DNA of 64,000 bases. Origin: Pelecanus crispus. Lineage: Eukaryota > Chordata > Aves > Pelecaniformes > Pelecanidae. Within the stretch, counting starts at the first letter, position 1, and every line of letters starts with the position of its first letter. The notes under the pieces were generated by a model, which worked only from the letters and a program-made list of their open reading frames with translations, was not told where the DNA came from and searched no databases. Positions 52,590 through 64,000 of the stretch are shown piece after piece. A program made the position numbers and the translations under genes. Location: contig NC_134648.1 in the NCBI RefSeq assembly GCF_030463565.1, positions 11,077,806 to 11,141,805 of the forward strand. The letters are read 5' to 3'.

Positions 52590-53421
52590 GTACTGAATTT
52601 ATAGGTGATTCTAGTTAAGCAGCACCTTGCAGCCATGCTAAAGGATGTGATTAAAACATAAGAAGAGCCTGATACATAAGAAAACAGTATAAATAATAAT
52701 AGGACAGAATTCAGTATAGACTGGTGCAAGGTTATACATTTAAGCAGAACCAATGAGTAAACACAGGATGACGAACAGGATGCTAGGTAAATAAGAACAT
52801 TAAAAAAGGATCTGGAAGTTATGGGTCCTAGGCTGAAAAAAAATCAGTGTTACTATATGGCTGACATGAAAAGAAATATGGCCCAAGGATCTGTGAAAAA
52901 GTTTTTTCCACTTCAGCCATTTTCAGCTAGAGTCCTGTGTCTACTCTTAGGCACTTAATTTCAAAAGAAGTCAAGGAACAATTGGTGAATAGGAACCAAA
53001 AGAAAGCAACAAAACAGATCCTGAAAAATTAACCTGTGAGGAAAGGACAGAAAAACTTGTGTTTGTTTAGCCCAAAGAGGGACCTGCTAATTAGAGATCT
53101 ACAGGTGGTCTTCAAATATGTAAAAAAATTTCTGAAGCAAAGAACCTTTTTTTTTAATCCATGGTGGTATAATAAGAAGCAGTAGGTTGAAGTTGAAGAG
53201 ATGATGATTCAGGTTAGACATTAAGAAAAATGTTCTAATGATGGGTAGCTAATAAGTAGATTATATGGGGAGGCTGCATAATCCATTTCTGGAGGTCATT
53301 AGGAGTAGGCAAGACAAGAATATTGCAAATAACCATCTGTCCTAGGATAGAATAATGAACCAGATGATCTCTTCAGGCACCTTTCAGTCCTGTTTGTTGG
53401 TGTCTTTGTGATTCTGTCAAT
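52590..53421 (+). mobile_element. Old CR1 LINE, about 0.8 kb of the 3' region
   Basis: Successive landmarks of the CR1 3' region are recognisable though diverged. They are 'ctggtgcaaggttatacatt' (the 'gtgcaaggttatgcac' motif), 'ggatctggaagttatggg', 'agctagagtcctgtgtc' (from 'cctggagtactgtgtcc'), 'gaaagcaacaaaacagatcc', 'tttgtttagcccaaagaggg' and 'gttagacattaagaaaaatg'. The 3' end has 'ccagatgatctcttcaggca' and an 'attctgtc' tail. Insertions, deletions and stops are frequent, so it is inactive and old. It lies in the same orientation as PPFIBP2, 1.2 kb before the 54623 exon. Confidence 0.85.
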
Positions 53422-54622
53422 TCCTTTCAAAAATGTCAGAGGCAAGCATGCTCAGTTCCTCAGAGCTCAGCTCATAAAAATGCCACACTTATATCTAGTT
53501 CAGCACTTTATGGCTTGAAAAGTGTGGTTTAGCTTTTGGTTGGATAAATATTTGATTTCTTGATTTGCATTAATTAGCACCATGTTTATTTTCATCATCT
53601 GTTTTACATTTGGGCCTGTAGACCTCAGTGGAGATCAAGAAGCCATGAATAGATTTAATATTAAAAAAAATCCTATTCACAAATCCTCTGTTGAAAAAGA
53701 AAGGAGAGTGGGGGGGGGAGGATTGTGCCATTGTACAAGCAATGATAAATGAGTAGTCAGCTGCAGACTAGTGTAGTTGAAGAGAACTCAGTGAAGTTGG
53801 ATTCATGTGTTAGCTGAAAAGCCAGCCAAAGTGTTTTATTCCCCGGCAGAAATGCATTGCCTGCAATGGAGCTGGGAAGTGAACTACTAAGGGCTCATGT
53901 TACTTTTGATACTTTAAGCAAACAGCTTCACTCCCACAGTTACACAATGGTTTAGTATGCAGAATGAAGCTATGGGACTCTTCTAAACTTTTAAAAATAA
54001 ATCTGCAGGGTTTTTTTTTATTGTTGTGTTTGTCTGTGCAGTATTAGAATTCATAGGAAATGGGACATAATAGTTAGGAACAGGCCATGGTTTAGAAGTC
54101 TTGCTCCTTAGAGCCACTTAGAAATCCATAAGTGATTACGTAGCTAGAATAGTTCCTGATAAGAATTTGATAATTTAAATAATTTGTTAATTGCTAACAA
54201 AAAAATTATACTTTCAGTAATTTCTAATTTCAATAATACATATGGCAATTTTTACCATTTAAACATAAACACCAAGATTCTTTGACTTTGGCAAAAGACT
54301 GCTGAGACCAGATATTTCAAATTAAATGTTTTTTGTCTTGATGAGATGGCATTTCCCAAGGAAACAATAATTTGCTGGAAAATATCGAATCTATTGCTAT
54401 ACCATTCGTGATTGCTGGAAGTGAGACAGTATTCAAAATCCAGCTAAAAAAAGGTACATACAAAAGGTTTAATGCATATGAAAGAAACAGTTTTGATCTG
54501 TAGACACAGTTTTGCTTTTTTTTTGCATTATAACAACTGCTCAATTTATATAAATTTTTATTTATTATTGCTTGAAATTTTAATATTTACTGTAAAAATT
54601 CTCATAGCATTTTTTCCTCCAG

Positions 54623-54712
54623 TCACAGGTTAATCATCATTCATCTAATAATGAAACCTATCAAGAAAGATTGGCACGATTAGAAGGTGATAAAGAGTCG
54701 CTCATTCTGCAG
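54623..54712 (+). CDS. PPFIBP2: PPFIBP2 third coding exon (start of coiled coil)
   Basis: The exon is 90 nt, exactly 30 codons, phase 0 at both ends. It runs from SQVNHHSSNNETYQERLARL through EGDKESLILQ. I recall the human sequence here as SQVNHHS followed by AASNETYQERLARLEGDKESLILQ, nearly identical. From about NETYQERLARLE the leucine and charged spacing marks the beginning of the long liprin coiled coil that mediates self-association and partner binding (family knowledge). The acceptor is 'ttttttcctccag' and the donor is CAG|gtatgt. A second AG six bases in (TCACAG|GTT) is a possible alternative acceptor that would drop only Ser-Gln. Confidence 0.95.
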
Positions 54713-57194
54713 GTATGTCTTAAAGAGAACATTGTCTATGTAGTTGATACTCAGTGAATAAAAGCTGAAGTGACAGAGTATTTTCTGTTAAACAAATGTT
54801 AGTGGGTCACCAAATGTAACAGGTATTTAATCAAGAATTAATTTATAATTTGTATAATCCATCTGAGGTTTCATGGTGGGGTAACTGGGTAGAGGAGAAG
54901 GGAGTAAGAGGGAGAAGAATGATAAAGGAAAAAAAAACAACTTAAAAATAATGCTGTGAAGTCCCAAGACAATGCTGTGGTAGTGGTTCTCACTCTAGGT
55001 TTGCTAGGTTGTACCAGTTGATTTTCTAGGTTCTGTGTGCCAGCCTTTTTAATTAACTGGAAGACTGGCAGGTAGGTAGAACTGATGTTTTTCCTGCTTG
55101 TATACTGTACCAAAGTTGCTTTACATCATCAAAAAGCTTAAGGGGAGGTAAAGGGGAAAAAAGAAAGAGTAAAATGCATGCCTAAGCTCTTCCAGGTTTC
55201 CCATTTCTCAGTTTACCAAGCCTTTTTCAAACAGATCCCCTGTCCCATGTAAGTTTTCCTCCTGGATAAAACACATGTTGCACAACTTGAAATAAAAAAA
55301 CTTAGGTTTTTTTTTCTGGATATTTTCACTATTACTAAACTGTACATTACATGCTTTTTAAAACTGAAGCTGGAGATTCTTTAAATGGTCTTTGCATATC
55401 CTTTCTCTTTATGCTTACAAAAGCATATTATAAGCATATATGTTTATATCAAACAAAACTTAACTATACTGGGTAGGTCTTCTCCCTACTTTCAGTTACT
55501 AGTTTCTGTAAGCATGTTTTATCCTGTATGTTCTGTTCACACTTGTGTTAATTTACTGAGCAGAATTCTCACTGCTGTTGTTAAATAAACAATAACTGGT
55601 TTGTGAGACATAAGCTTAGGCTTGGTTGCATTTTTTTGTTACTGTTAAACTAAAATTGCTATTACCAAATTTAGAAAAAAAAAATCCTGACTGAAAAACA
55701 AACTTCTGGTTGGAATTTAAATGTTTAAGTGTGTGCCGCAAATTCCCTTTTTTCTGAGAGGGAATCAGGTCAGGGGAGACAACATCACAACTGATATTTA
55801 TTGGAACACCTTTTATTAATCAAGTGGTTATTAACTGTAACATCTTGATTCTATTAATAATAGCAAACAACTTTTCACACAGTGCATTCACTTCTCGCAC
55901 AGTTCACTCACATGTGCGCAGATTTATAATTGAAGCAACAATTAGGAGGCCAAACTCAGCTGTTTACTCAGAAGCAGAAGGTTGTACTGATGCACCTGTG
56001 GCTTTGTACCTGAAGGCCTCCTTTGTTTCATCGCGTGTGTGTATAGTCCTGTAATCTTTGCCTGCATATAGCAGCCACTGTTGTCTTGGATGTGGTTCAT
56101 GCTATACAGCCAGTTGTTGATGGTCATGTGTGCTGGTGGGCTTGTGGAGAATTGGCAGAATCTTGGTGTTCAAAGTGTATCAGCTTTTGTGGATTTAACA
56201 GGACTGCTAGTCTCTAGCACTTGTAAGTTTCTGAAGACTGTTCCAGGCTGCTTCTCAGTAGGTACTTTTCCTGTCTTTGTCCTGCTGATTTTTAGTAACT
56301 ATTTCTTTATCCAAACAAATGCAGCCAGGCAAACTTGCAAAGAAGGGGCTTTTATGACGTGGTTTGGAGACCTACCTAGAGTTTTTCTCAAGAGCTATGT
56401 AGTAAAATCAGGTGTAGAAATTGTCTCTCTCTTGCCTTTTACCCCATCAAATCAAGAGGCTTAGTCAGTATTTACACATTTTTCCTATCCCACTGCACAG
56501 TATTGTAGTAGAACTCCAAAAACCCCAGGCAAATAACATAGATGGAAATCTCAGTCTGATAGATGAACATCAACAAAAACAAAAAAAAAAAGATGCCAAG
56601 ATGGAGCTGGGGTTAGAACCTGGTTTACACCAGTTCTGCATATTCTATCTAGGCAGTCAAATAAGAGGAACACAAACACGTCCCATGCTGAGGTTACACA
56701 GGCCTGAGAGAGCCTGCTGGTACAGACCTGGCTCCTGGGTGTGACTGTTGGCATGAAGGATGAGAAAGCAATGGGAAACAGAGCACCTCTAGTCTATAGC
56801 TCATGTTGCATTGTGCCAGTGACTGTGGTCCATAGCTGTAATCTATAGGGAGTATGTGGTTGGGAGCACTCCAGTCTTGCATCAGACTTGCTGCAGAAGA
56901 AGCAGTACAAGGCACCTTGTAGTGGGCACAGGCAGTGCCCACTATCTCTGTCCACCACGGCAAAGTCAAACAGTGCACCTTGGAACCTGCTTCCACTCTT
57001 CAGTCTGTAGTGGAGACTGGAAATGCTACAGCATCTGGGATACCTTCTTGTAGCTCAGCGCCTGTGTATAGGAGCTAATGCACTTCTTTAGGTTTTGTTT
57101 GGTTTGTTTTTTTCTTTCACAAAGATATTTTAAACCCTTATACCACTTGATTTTTAGCTAATTGTTCAATATGCCTCACTTTTATAGATATTTG

Positions 57195-57230
57195 CAGAAA
57201 ATATATTATCTTACAGAAAATATATTATCT
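57195..57230. repeat. 19-bp tandem duplication, two copies
   Basis: CAGAAAATATATTATCT recurs with a 19-base period at 57195 and 57214, with no mismatch in the 17 bases shown. It is a recent-looking local duplication in an intron. Confidence 0.9.
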
Positions 57231-58032
57231 ACAGGCTGACTCTTGCGGGTGTTGCACTGCTAAGGCAAGATGGACTTGCCAGCATAGCATACGCTGGGGT
57301 TATGTTCTGTGTGCAGCCTACTGATTCCCTGAAGAGTCTGGCAGATGTAATCCTGAACAGAGGGGAAAATACGAGCTCAAAGTGGCTAATGTGCTTCTCA
57401 GCCTAACTACTGAAACATCCAACACGTGCTTCTAAAGTGTCTAAGGTTTTACTAAATTCCTTTGCAGGTCACATTTAACATACAGAGTTTTCCTTACAGG
57501 TTACAGTGCTAGTTGGAACCTAACCGACCCTTTAAGTAGAGCTTGCTTTCCTTCTCTGGAACCTGCATCAGACTGAAGGAGAGGATTCAGTTTGTTTCTT
57601 CTTGCTTTCTGACCTCACGGGGTTTTTCTTTTTGTGTGCCTTCACTCATTTAATGGGAGCAAAACAAAAAAGTAGACAAGCAACAGACTTCCTTGTGGGG
57701 AGTTCTCCCCCTGCCCCAGCTTGGGTGTATCCCCTGCCATCTGTCTCCACCCACTCCTTCCTGTCATCTCTCATCCTGCATTCATCTGTGCTCTACCCTA
57801 CAGCCAACTACTTTAAAGGAAAAAAAATAAAATAGTCCCCTTTTTTTCTTTTTCTATGTTCCTTTCCCAGGCATGCTTGTCATTATGTTTGCAGATAAAA
57901 CAAATACAGATCACACAGTCACTCCCTCTGCAGCTTCACTGAAGTGAACTCAATTGTTCATTGATTGGGTTTAGAAATGTTGCGTAGTGGGTACATCTTA
58001 AAGGTTTCACTTCCACGTACTGTACCTTTTCC

Positions 58033-58050
58033 TTTTTTTTTTTTTTTTTT
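58033..58050. repeat. Poly(T) run of 18
   Basis: Eighteen consecutive T are followed by AAATAAA. It is a simple intronic homopolymer. On the minus strand it would be a poly(A), but I see no retrocopy attached to it. Confidence 0.85.
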
Positions 58051-59065
58051 AAATAAAGGTGTTGAAGGGTTGGATGTGAGGGCATAGATAAGTTTTGTTA
58101 ATGCATTTCATTCAAACAGGAGTTTAAACACCTAAGGTTGCTGTTTTGTTTGAGATTACATTTTTCTAGTATAATCAAGGCTTTTATATAAAATAAATAG
58201 TAAAAATTAATATACAGAGTGTATGTGCTGCTTAACATAGGAATTAACACTGGGGTTTTTTTCTACATCCGTCTAATGTTATCCTGAATGTAGTTTTTTC
58301 AGCTTTGCAAGCTTTGAGTTAGGCTGCCGGGCTTTTCTTACTACACATTCGCCAGTCAGTACCATCATTCCCACAGTTCCTTACCAGTATTGCTTATTGT
58401 TTCTTTTCCTGGGATTCATTGTCTGTATCTCACTTCTTTTGCTTTCATGTTTTGGCTTGCAAAGCCTGGGAATTTTTCTTGGAATAGAACTTTGCCGCTG
58501 CTAAAACATGCCTTTTACTCATTGCATTCTTTATAACTTCAGAACGCTTTATTGATAGGTAAGCTGTTTTTCTGTTCTTGTAAGAAGTAAAGTAATTGGT
58601 TGGTTTCCGGATGAAGAGTTTTATTGTTTATCCGTTTTAGGAAGTGAAATGCCAGCAGAACCTGAAATGGCAATGCATGCTCCAAAACCACTTAAAATAT
58701 TTTCAGTATCCTATGTTCTTGTTTGGTGCTTTCACATTTTTCAGACTTTTGCATGAACTAACTCAGGCTACCTATAGGTAGTCTTGATCTCTTCTAGAAA
58801 TGCTCTTTCTTTTTTATATTAAAACAGAATAATTGGGGGGGGGTGGTGGTGTCAGAGGGTAGGGTTGAAGCAAAATATAGGTAAGACTGAAAAATTGTCT
58901 ATCTTGATAGAGCAGGTTGCTGCAGTGCACAAGAATATTAAACTGTTGAGGACTTTACAAGAGAACTTGCTGTTAAAATGTGCATTTGGATGTTAATTGT
59001 GTAAGGTAATTGAAACTTATTTACAGTCAGTTCAGTAGCACTGTGCTTCTCTTCTCAAATTACAG

Positions 59066-59179
59066 GTGAGTGTTCTTACAGACCAGGTGGAAGCTCAAGG
59101 AGAGAAAATCCGGGACTTAGAAATCTGTCTTGAGGGGCATCAGCTGAAACTGAATGCTACAGAAGAAATGCTTCAACAG
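59066..59179 (+). CDS. PPFIBP2: PPFIBP2 fourth coding exon (coiled coil)
   Basis: The exon is 114 nt, exactly 38 codons, phase 0 at both ends. It encodes VSVLTDQVEAQGEKIRDLEI, then CLEGHQLKLNATEEMLQQ. This block is the most conserved part of the liprin-beta N-terminal coiled coil, and the human version I recall differs at only a few positions (DLEV for DLEI, HQVKLNAAEE for HQLKLNATEE). Hydrophobic residues recur with heptad-like spacing and there is no proline, as expected of a continuous coil. The acceptor is 'caaattacag' and the donor is CAG|gtaaaa. The next expected exon (starting ELLSRTSLETQKLDLM in the family) is not found before the window ends. Confidence 0.96.
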
Positions 59180-59338
59180 GTAAAAATCTGGATTGGAAAG
59201 CTTCTTGTATAATCTCTTCTCCAGCAGAGGGTTGAACATATATGGTCAGCTTATGGTCTGCATGTGTGAGTGCCTTTGGCCACAAGATAAAACAGGGAAA
59301 AAATTCTTCTCTTCTATTGTTCTCCTGCTGCTTTGCAC

Positions 59339-59360
59339 TTTTTTTTTTTTTTTTTTTTTT
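59339..59360. repeat. Poly(T) run of 22
   Basis: Twenty-two consecutive T lie 160 bp after the donor of the fourth coding exon and are followed by AAAAATAAA. This is the longest homopolymer in the window. The antisense poly(A) is not attached to a recognisable element. Confidence 0.9.
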
Positions 59361-60723
59361 AAAAATAAATGTTTCTTTGTGTTCCTGTTTCAGAAGCGTT
59401 TTAGTGGCTGGTTGCATAATACTGTACATGGCAGCATGTAAAATGAAAGTATTGTGTCTTATTTGTACTGTGCTGACTAACTAAATTTGGGCATGGTCGA
59501 GTAACTGGTTAGACAGGTTAAATGTATCTAATATATGTAGGAGTTGTGGAATTAAGTTTTATTTAAATATCTTCTGTTTTCGTATGGCTTTGAAGCTGAA
59601 CAGGTAGTAAGCTGAATTACTGTGTCAAGTTTGGTTCTATAATCACTTTTGCTTAATTTAGGAGCTTTCCCCTTATTTTTGAAAGAAAATTAGTATATAA
59701 AGACATATTTTTCTTTATTTCAATCAACAGTTTCAGGCTATGTGATTTAATTTTTGCTCTTTCATATTACCTGTTGAGGGAGCAGAACAAATGATAAATT
59801 ATATAGCTTACATTTCATGTGTTACTGCAGGGCTGGCAGGTCTGTTGATGCAAAAGAACTTGCCCAGTGCAATTTTCTGTTATTACAGATGCAGATCATC
59901 TACTGGTAATACAGTTCATAGATATCAAAAGTAGATTTGAAACTGTAAATAACCCTCAAAATCTATGCGAGAAATTTGCAGGCTCGATACTGTTCTTGAT
60001 GAACGAACTTCCTCTCCCTACCCAAAATGTTGTGTTATAAATATACTATTTTAGTCTATGTGAAATACATAAGTCTTTCTATGAACTATTCATAGCTTTA
60101 AATTAGAGTTCTGTTAATCTCTATAAACTTAATTTACTATGATAAGGATCCGTCTATGTATGTATGTAAACAGTAGCAGTTTCTATAAGATAAACTTGTA
60201 TCCTAAACCTTTTAAAGTTATAATTCTCCAAGCTTGTCTAAAAAACCACCTTGGTCTCACACAGCTTTCGCAGCCCAAAATGCTTCCAGCTGGGAAAAGT
60301 TTTATTCTCATACTTAAATGAGGGGACGTTTTTAAAAATGCAAGTAGCGGATAGTGCGTTGAGTTTTTCAGTTACATCTGAAGTGAAATTCAAAGAACAG
60401 TAACTATTTAAGTTATGAAAATCTGTTTTCAAACTTCAGGAAGGCATTCACAATAGAGTGTAGAAGCTTCCTGTTTCAATCTAAAACTAGATAGTTGTTC
60501 TGTTACTTCTGCTAAAACTGTTTATTGTTTCTCTGACTTAAAATTTTCTGCTCTGATAGTCTTCTGAGGAAACTGTGAATTTAAAGCCTGATTTAACAGA
60601 ACACTGAGACATGTGAAAATAGAATAATGCATGTACATTGCTGTTTCAGTGAAAATGTTTGAATCTACCCGTCTGGCATTAGGCACGTGCACAAATTGCT
60701 TACAAAGCTGATCCTAAAGTGAT

Positions 60724-60770
60724 AAGCTACAAAAGTCTGTACTAAAGCTACAAAAGTCTGTACTAAAGCT
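60724..60770. repeat. 21-bp tandem duplication
   Basis: The unit AAGCTACAAAAGTCTGTACT plus A occurs twice without mismatch (60724-60744 and 60745-60765), then AAGCT begins a third copy. It is a recent local duplication in the intron. Confidence 0.93.
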
Positions 60771-63700
60771 AAGGAAGTCACAGAATCTCCAAATATAATT
60801 AACATAAACTTTAAATCTAAATTTTGAGATCACTTTGAGAAGCTGTAATTGTTGCCAAATGGGAGTAATTTCAAATTTATTTTATTTCCTGTACACATAT
60901 TAAGTAGTTAGCAATAAGCTCAAATTTGTTGTTTTGTATCATAGTTTTGAGACCTTGCATTTCAATATATATAGCTTACAGAAATACTGACAAGCTTGCT
61001 TGTTGATTGCTAAATTTCTGAGTGACTGATCTCTCATGCTTACAGCATATATGATAGCTTGAGTGTGTGTGTGGGGGGGTTTAAGAGAAAGAATTATCTA
61101 GGCCACAACTTGGTAAAGATTTGTGTTTCATTTTAATCCTGCGAGTTTGTCCATTTGAACTTTGCACAGATACAGACATGTACACAAACACATGCTTAGT
61201 ATTTTAATTCTAGCATGAGTGATATACTTTCAGTAGCTGAACCGAAATTAAAAAATAAATTCAGTGTGGAACTGAGATATTTAGAATTTATTTTCTCACT
61301 GGAATGAGAAAAAATTATGTTGAGTTAACATTTTGGTTTTGTGAACAGTAAGAAGAGCAAATTAAGTGAAATATTAGAGGATGATGAGGGAATGGTAGTT
61401 GTGGTGTGTTTTGCACATGGATTACATCCCCCAGTAGACAGTGAGATACGGGAAACCGTACCATTAGATTTCTCAAAATCTCAACAGTCAGAGAAGTTAC
61501 ACATTTATTATGGCTCAGCAGAGGGCCCTATTTGTCTATAATTTATTTTGAAGGTTCTTTTCTCAGTTCATCTTGTTGAAAAGATTACCCTCTACAGGGA
61601 ATGAGTTGAGATTTGGAGAGAAGGGGATGACTTGATAATATGATTAGGATGTTCGTGTAAGGTATGTGGCCAACAGGCCTTCTTGCAGTTAATTTGTCAA
61701 AAGCAGAGTGAGTATCTGGCCTCAGGGACTTCAATAGACTGATGGATCAATCAGGTTTTGGGGAGAGTTGGGTTCATATCTTCTCAACCAGCAGTTGCCA
61801 GTGTCCTGTATAAGTGCTCATGATGCTTAGCAAAGAGATGAGACACTAGTGTTGTCACTGAGTTTTTCCAGTCAAAACTATTTAGTGGGTCTTTCAAGAC
61901 AGTATTTCTTTATTTTTACAGTAAACTAACTTATTTCTAATAAGAAAAAAATAATCTAGCTCTCTGTACCTATATAATTATTCTTGCTTTTCAGAAAGAC
62001 TTTTACTATATTCCTAAGGTGCACGTAAATCCAATTTTATTTCATGGTTCCACTTGCTTATTTACAATATATTGAACTCCAATGATTTTTACCTTTGTGA
62101 ACTTAAGTCAACTGCTTCTTCTAAATGGAAAATGGAACAATAAAGATAATTGCTCTTGCTTGAAAAAATCTTTAATGTATATTAGTAGAACTGCAGTATG
62201 GATAAATATACTATTTACTTATCTGGGAAACCATATACCTGAGTCCAGGATAAGCCCTGTCCTTTTAATTTTGGGAACTATAAGAAAAGTGACTCTTAAT
62301 TCTGTGCCCAAAATGCTACAATAAAAACAAAAATCATACACTTTGTTAAGATAAGTTACTGATGGTATCTGGTAGTTCCACCACAGAAAGGGTATGTAAT
62401 GCTACCCTGCAAAATAGTTTTTGCTGAATGTACGCTAGCAGAGACTTGTCCACTTTGTCAGGGTGGGGTTCAGGCTAAAATCCTCCTGGCTTATGATTTA
62501 TGTACAGTTGTTTTGAACCCCGCTACAAAGCGATCATGGAAACACTTTTGAAACAACAGCTAAAAAAACTTTTATATGAATTACATAAAATGGCTGTTCA
62601 GCGTTTAGGATGGACATCTTGAATGCAGAATAGTTCCAACAGACACTGCTGCTTCTTTGCAGAAAATCATGATTCTGCATCACTCTAAGAGGACAGTGCA
62701 ATATCCCTTAGTCGAAATGTGAACTTTCAAGAAATGAGTTGAGCCAATCTAAAGGTTACTGCTACATAAAGGAGAAGGTCTCTTTCTCTTTTCATCCTTC
62801 TCCCTGTTCCTGACCATGTGCTTCTGAACTTACTTTATACTGACTTTCATGCTCATCAGACTTTTTCCTCAATGACTCCACAACTGGGAGAAAACTAACT
62901 TGGGGTTTAAAAAGAAGGGGATGTTTTTCTACTAGGTTAGTGAGTTGAAACAGCTCACAGAAAAGGTCAAGGCATGGCATAAGGGCAATGGTGAGATGTG
63001 CATTTGACCTAGCTGCTTATGAAACCACAGCCAAAGAAAATACAGCTCAGCAGCGTTTGAGAAACAAGAGAATCCTGGGTAACAGATGCAGAGATGCCCT
63101 GGTATGCACAGGTACAGGTAATGCATTTATGTTTTCATGAGATATGATGGTTACGGTGTCAAACTCAACATTTTGCTTTTGTAAGGATACTTGTTCCACT
63201 ATAGACTCTAATCAAGAGAAAAGCATTTTTCACCTTGAAGGTGTTTGCATTGTCTTTCTTTAAAATGAAGTAGGTCCTTCAAAAACTCATGAAAGTCAAT
63301 GGCAAAACTTTAAATCAGTCCTTAAGTATGGTTCCGGTTTAGGCCAAAAAACACATTTCCCTGGTCATCCTTCACAGTAAAAGTTCAGAGAAGATTTTCT
63401 GGAGCATGACTGGGAGCAAGATGTCAGTTTGGTCTCACTGAATTGCCTTCCAGTGGTATCTCTGCCTTGCCATCAAATGTGTAAAGAATATGGAAATGCC
63501 AGCCTGTGTGAAGTTACCTGCCTTGCCCCTTAGCACATTGTAATGAATGTCTTGAAATTAAAAAAAAAAACAAACCCTCCTAGAATTATCTTATGAAAAC
63601 AACTTAGGTTGTGACAGTCCATTCCCAGTATATTAGCTGCTTTAAAATGTAAAATTACAGTGAATTTTAGAGAAGAATGATGTGTATGTGTCTTGTTCTA

Positions 63701-64000
63701 AGTTAGTTTGTGGCATTTCTAAGTATTTTCTTCCAGTCAATTTTAAGAAATATTTTTTAAGAGAAGAGAGGGTCTTGAACATCTGCTCTTAGCCTTGGGG
63801 GAACCTTCTATCAACTTGCTATCAACTTTTCTTACAAATGAAGAACAGAATTGGAAAGCAAAAGTAATTTTTGCTCTATAAAGTAGCCTAAATTGTCCCA
63901 TAACAGAAAGTACCAGCCATGCATAATGTAAACACATTGGTGCTATGGAATCTATGCTGTCAATCTTGACAGCTGTGTTAAGTCAGTCTGAAAAGTGAAT

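Larger units (their letters stand above)
32029..54622 (+). other. PPFIBP2: PPFIBP2 intron between second and third coding exons (22.6 kb)
   Basis: The intron starts with gtgagt and ends with 'tttttcctccag'. It is the largest intron in view and holds no confidently assigned gene. It contains three exon-like segments in its first 2.6 kb, a 90-codon open stretch at 37972-38241 beside two palindromes, (TTTA)5 and (AC)11 microsatellites, a G-rich tract at 46127, a hairpin at 46888, a run of 19 G at 52109-52127, and an old CR1 copy at 52590-53421. The remainder is AT-rich sequence with only short chance frames. Confidence 0.85.
54713..59065 (+). other. PPFIBP2: PPFIBP2 intron between third and fourth coding exons (4.4 kb)
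   Basis: The intron starts with gtatgt and ends with 'ctcaaattacag'. I see no gene or RNA inside. A 127-codon open frame at 56081-56464 and its neighbours in a somewhat G+C-richer stretch (about 56.0-57.7 kb) resemble no protein I know and lack paired splice signals. A 19-bp tandem duplication at 57195-57230 and an 18-T run at 58033-58050 are present. Confidence 0.85.
59180..64000 (+). other. PPFIBP2: Start of the next PPFIBP2 intron, running off the window
   Basis: The stretch begins with gtaaaa. I searched for the expected continuation of the coiled coil (ELLSRTS and following) and did not find it, so the intron is at least 4.8 kb. Content seen is a 22-T run at 59339-59360, a 21-bp tandem duplication at 60724-60770, a GT/G-rich run near 61.07 kb, and short chance frames only. 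Confidence 0.8.

Noticed and set aside
56081..57053. Cluster of longer frames on both strands, including a 127-codon one
   Set aside because: Overlapping frames on opposite strands, no recognisable motif, no paired splice sites. The local rise in G+C explains the fewer stops.
59339..59360. Poly(T) as the poly(A) tail of an antisense processed retrocopy
   Set aside because: No open or gene-like sequence lies beside it on the minus strand and no target-site duplication was seen.
62934..63007. Acceptor-like site followed by a VSELK reading, similar to part of the expected next liprin exon
   Set aside because: Only a five-residue match. The preceding ELLSRTS block is absent and the frame soon stops, so this is coincidence.

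Overview
The window is vertebrate nuclear DNA, almost certainly from a bird. It is AT-rich, has very sparse coding sequence, long GT-AG introns, and several CR1 LINE fragments with the avian 3' tail (octamer-like ATTCTATG repeats after a 'ccaacc' block). There is no operon structure, no bacterial-type gene packing, and no rRNA, tRNA or CRISPR array that I can see.

The one gene I can support is the 5' coding part of PPFIBP2 (liprin-beta-2, also called PTPRF-interacting protein-binding protein 2) on the + strand. Four coding exons are visible: 16901-16998 (start codons), 31814-32028, 54623-54712 and 59066-59179. Joined in phase they give about 161 residues. These match the start of vertebrate liprin-beta proteins as I remember them: the MASDAS start, the LHLLEDL / QIPG / REWFEE region, then the coiled coil from NETYQERLARLE to ATEEMLQQ. 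The rest of the coiled coil and the three SAM domains lie past the right edge. The promoter and non-coding first exon(s) are not recognisable here; the first coding exon begins at a splice acceptor, so they lie further left or went unseen.

Layout: 1-16900 is 5' intron or flank with CR1 fragments. 16999-31813 is a 14.8-kb intron with an old, degraded CR1. 32029-54622 is a 22.6-kb intron that holds three weakly supported, frame-compatible exon-like segments (33004-33094, 33251-33369, 34396-34536), an unexplained 90-codon reading frame near 38 kb, and an old 0.8-kb CR1. 54713-59065 is a 4.4-kb intron. 59180-64000 is the start of the next intron.

I found no clearly new biological system. The observations most worth testing are the exon-like segments in the third visible intron, the tandem acceptor at 54623/54629, a perfect 12-bp-stem hairpin at 1267-1296, and a pair of 14-bp palindromes, one centred on CACGTG, near 37.8 kb. 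Most predicted short open frames in the window look like chance.
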